A stretch of DNA of 64,000 nucleotides. It comes from Semisulcospira habei (taxonomy: Eukaryota > Mollusca > Gastropoda > Semisulcospiridae). Within the stretch, counting starts at the first letter, position 1; every line of letters starts with the position of its first letter. The DNA lies in the NCBI GenBank assembly GCA_036245525.1, contig BTPG01000007.1, positions 162,250,063 through 162,314,062 of the forward strand, written 5' to 3'. The notes under the pieces are model-generated. The model did no database searches, was not told the origin of the DNA, and worked only from the letters and a program-made list of their open reading frames with translations. Positions 62,958-64,000 of the stretch are shown piece after piece. Position numbers and translations under genes: made by a program.

Positions 62958-63783
62958 ATGAATCCTGTGACTGATACTCCTCGTAGTGATACTGACGGCA
63001 ATGCTATTCCAGGATTAAGGGTGAGACCATATTACTATTATTTGTTACATTTATGAACACTCGATGCATTTTATTTACTCGCAGTCACAGGTGTTTTTTT
63101 TCGAATTGTGTTGCATGTTATAAATCGTCGTGTCATTGTTACTGCCTGTTTAGATGTTATTTTTGTCTTGCGTTCATATCAGAAAGCATGTTAAACTGTA
63201 TTGTGTGTTTTGTTTTTTCATACATCTCCTGGCCACGTAATATAATGCAAATGAGACTCTCATTCCTTTGAGGTGCAGTATACTTTTGTGAGCAGCATGC
63301 CATCTTACACCCTCAACCCTTTGGCTCCATAGTGCATTTTATCAACGTGATTACTGCAGAAATCACCTCGACAAAAAACACTAAGGACAACTGCAAGGTT
63401 AAATAAAAATTTCCGTGAATTGCACATTGACATAATTAGAGTTGTACAATGTGCATGAGAACATTCTTTATTCGCTGCCGCTGAGCGCAGCAGTTGGAGA
63501 CAGCCGTTATGGTGTGTGAATTTACTTGAAGAAATGATAATAAGGTGTAGTGCATTGATGCCTTTGCTTCTTCTTCAAAATGTGTGCTGACCTGCGGTAT
63601 TTTACCACACAGTTCAAAGCAATAACTACAATAATACAAATGTACATAAAATCCAAACTTTCATCATACCAGCACGTTCACAATTTGACCCCTAGTCTTA
63701 CTGTTTCAGGTGAATCCTATAGAGCAGGATTTCATTGTTCACTGGGACCAGAAATTGGGAACAGGTGTAAATGGCCCTGTCAG
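62958..63783 (+). CDS. MAPKAPK5: MAPKAPK5 (PRAK) kinase, first two coding exons
   Basis: Exon 1, 62958-63020, encodes 21 residues ending NAIPGLR, donor AAGG|GTGAGA. Exon 2, 63710-63783, after acceptor TGTTTCAG, encodes VNPIEQDFIVHWDQKLGTG then VNGPV, donor GTCAG|GTACTT; the Arg codon is split. The human kinase has YSINWTQKLGAGISGPVR at this place, the strand leading into the glycine-rich ATP loop, and this WxQKLGxGxxGPVR form is distinctive of MAPKAPK5. The enzyme is a Ser/Thr kinase downstream of p38 and ERK3/4. The remaining exons lie beyond the right edge. Exon 1 is less certain than exon 2, since N termini vary. Confidence 0.82.
63316..63404. repeat. Degenerate hairpin in MAPKAPK5 intron 1
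   Basis: AACCCTTTGGCTCC at the left and AAGGTTAA at the right around ATTACTGCAGAAATCACCTC. Relative of the hairpin at 20823. Confidence 0.5.
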
Positions 63784-64000
63784 GTACTTGTGCTGTATTT
63801 CAGTTTTCACCTATAAACTACGGATGTGAAAATGACACTTATCAGTCATGAATTGTTTTCTTCAGGAAGACAGAGGTTGGGGTTTAGAAAAAATAAAACT
63901 TTCTTTTTCATCCTGTAAATTTGTATTTTAGAATTTTTTTTTAATTTTAATTTACTGTGTTATCAGTGTAAGTCCTTTCCAGTTAAAAACTAAATCTGGA

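Overview
The window is animal nuclear DNA. It carries spliced single-copy genes embedded in retrotransposons, simple repeats and hairpin repeats. CFDP2-like RTE LINEs, CR1/L2-like LINE remnants, DIRS elements and a tRNA-derived SINE with a GATT tail fit an invertebrate, plausibly a marine mollusc. The species is inference only.

The main result is a complete gene for the mitochondrial deubiquitinase USP30 on the minus strand (21939-62240, nine coding exons). The exons join with correct phase into 1434 bases (477 residues plus stop), with no internal stop. They contain the N-terminal membrane anchor, the catalytic Cys, His and Ser, and two CxxC zinc knuckles. The divergent gene to its right, starting at 62958, matches MAPKAPK5; its first two coding exons are in the window. 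The 717 bases between the two start codons should be a shared promoter region.

Roughly three quarters of USP30 is made of five DIRS-type retrotransposons (gag-like, RT/RNase H and tyrosine recombinase), called here DIRS-A to DIRS-E. All lie in the same orientation as the gene. A is in intron 8, C in intron 6, B in intron 5, and D nested in E in intron 3. Each has inverted termini and an internal complementary region (ICR) that copies the joined ends of a circle, the classic DIRS layout. DIRS-D has its terminal segment flipped relative to the others and sits in the ICR junction of DIRS-E. DIRS-B ends a few bases from the 3' splice site of exon 6, and DIRS-A starts 16 bases after the 5' splice site of exon 8. 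A 111-bp tandem repeat copies the end of exon 5 together with its splice donor.

Layout. 1-1540: a gypsy-type gag fragment and probable LTR (minus). 1540-5590: minisatellite, a CR1/L2-like LINE remnant, microsatellites. 5590-7243: RTE fragment. 7740-9406: another LINE with a 12-bp target duplication. 9419-12690: repeats, no gene seen. 12690-16340: RNase H-bearing LINE remnant with an internal minisatellite, a tRNA-derived SINE, and an RTE copy. 16340-20060: repeats and hairpins. 20065-62240: USP30 with its 3' UTR. 62241-62957: bidirectional promoter. 62958-64000: start of MAPKAPK5.

At least a dozen near-perfect hairpin repeats are scattered over the right two thirds. Several are bounded by TTAA followed by CCC, like non-autonomous piggyBac elements. 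One family, with a shared stem core, occurs six times.
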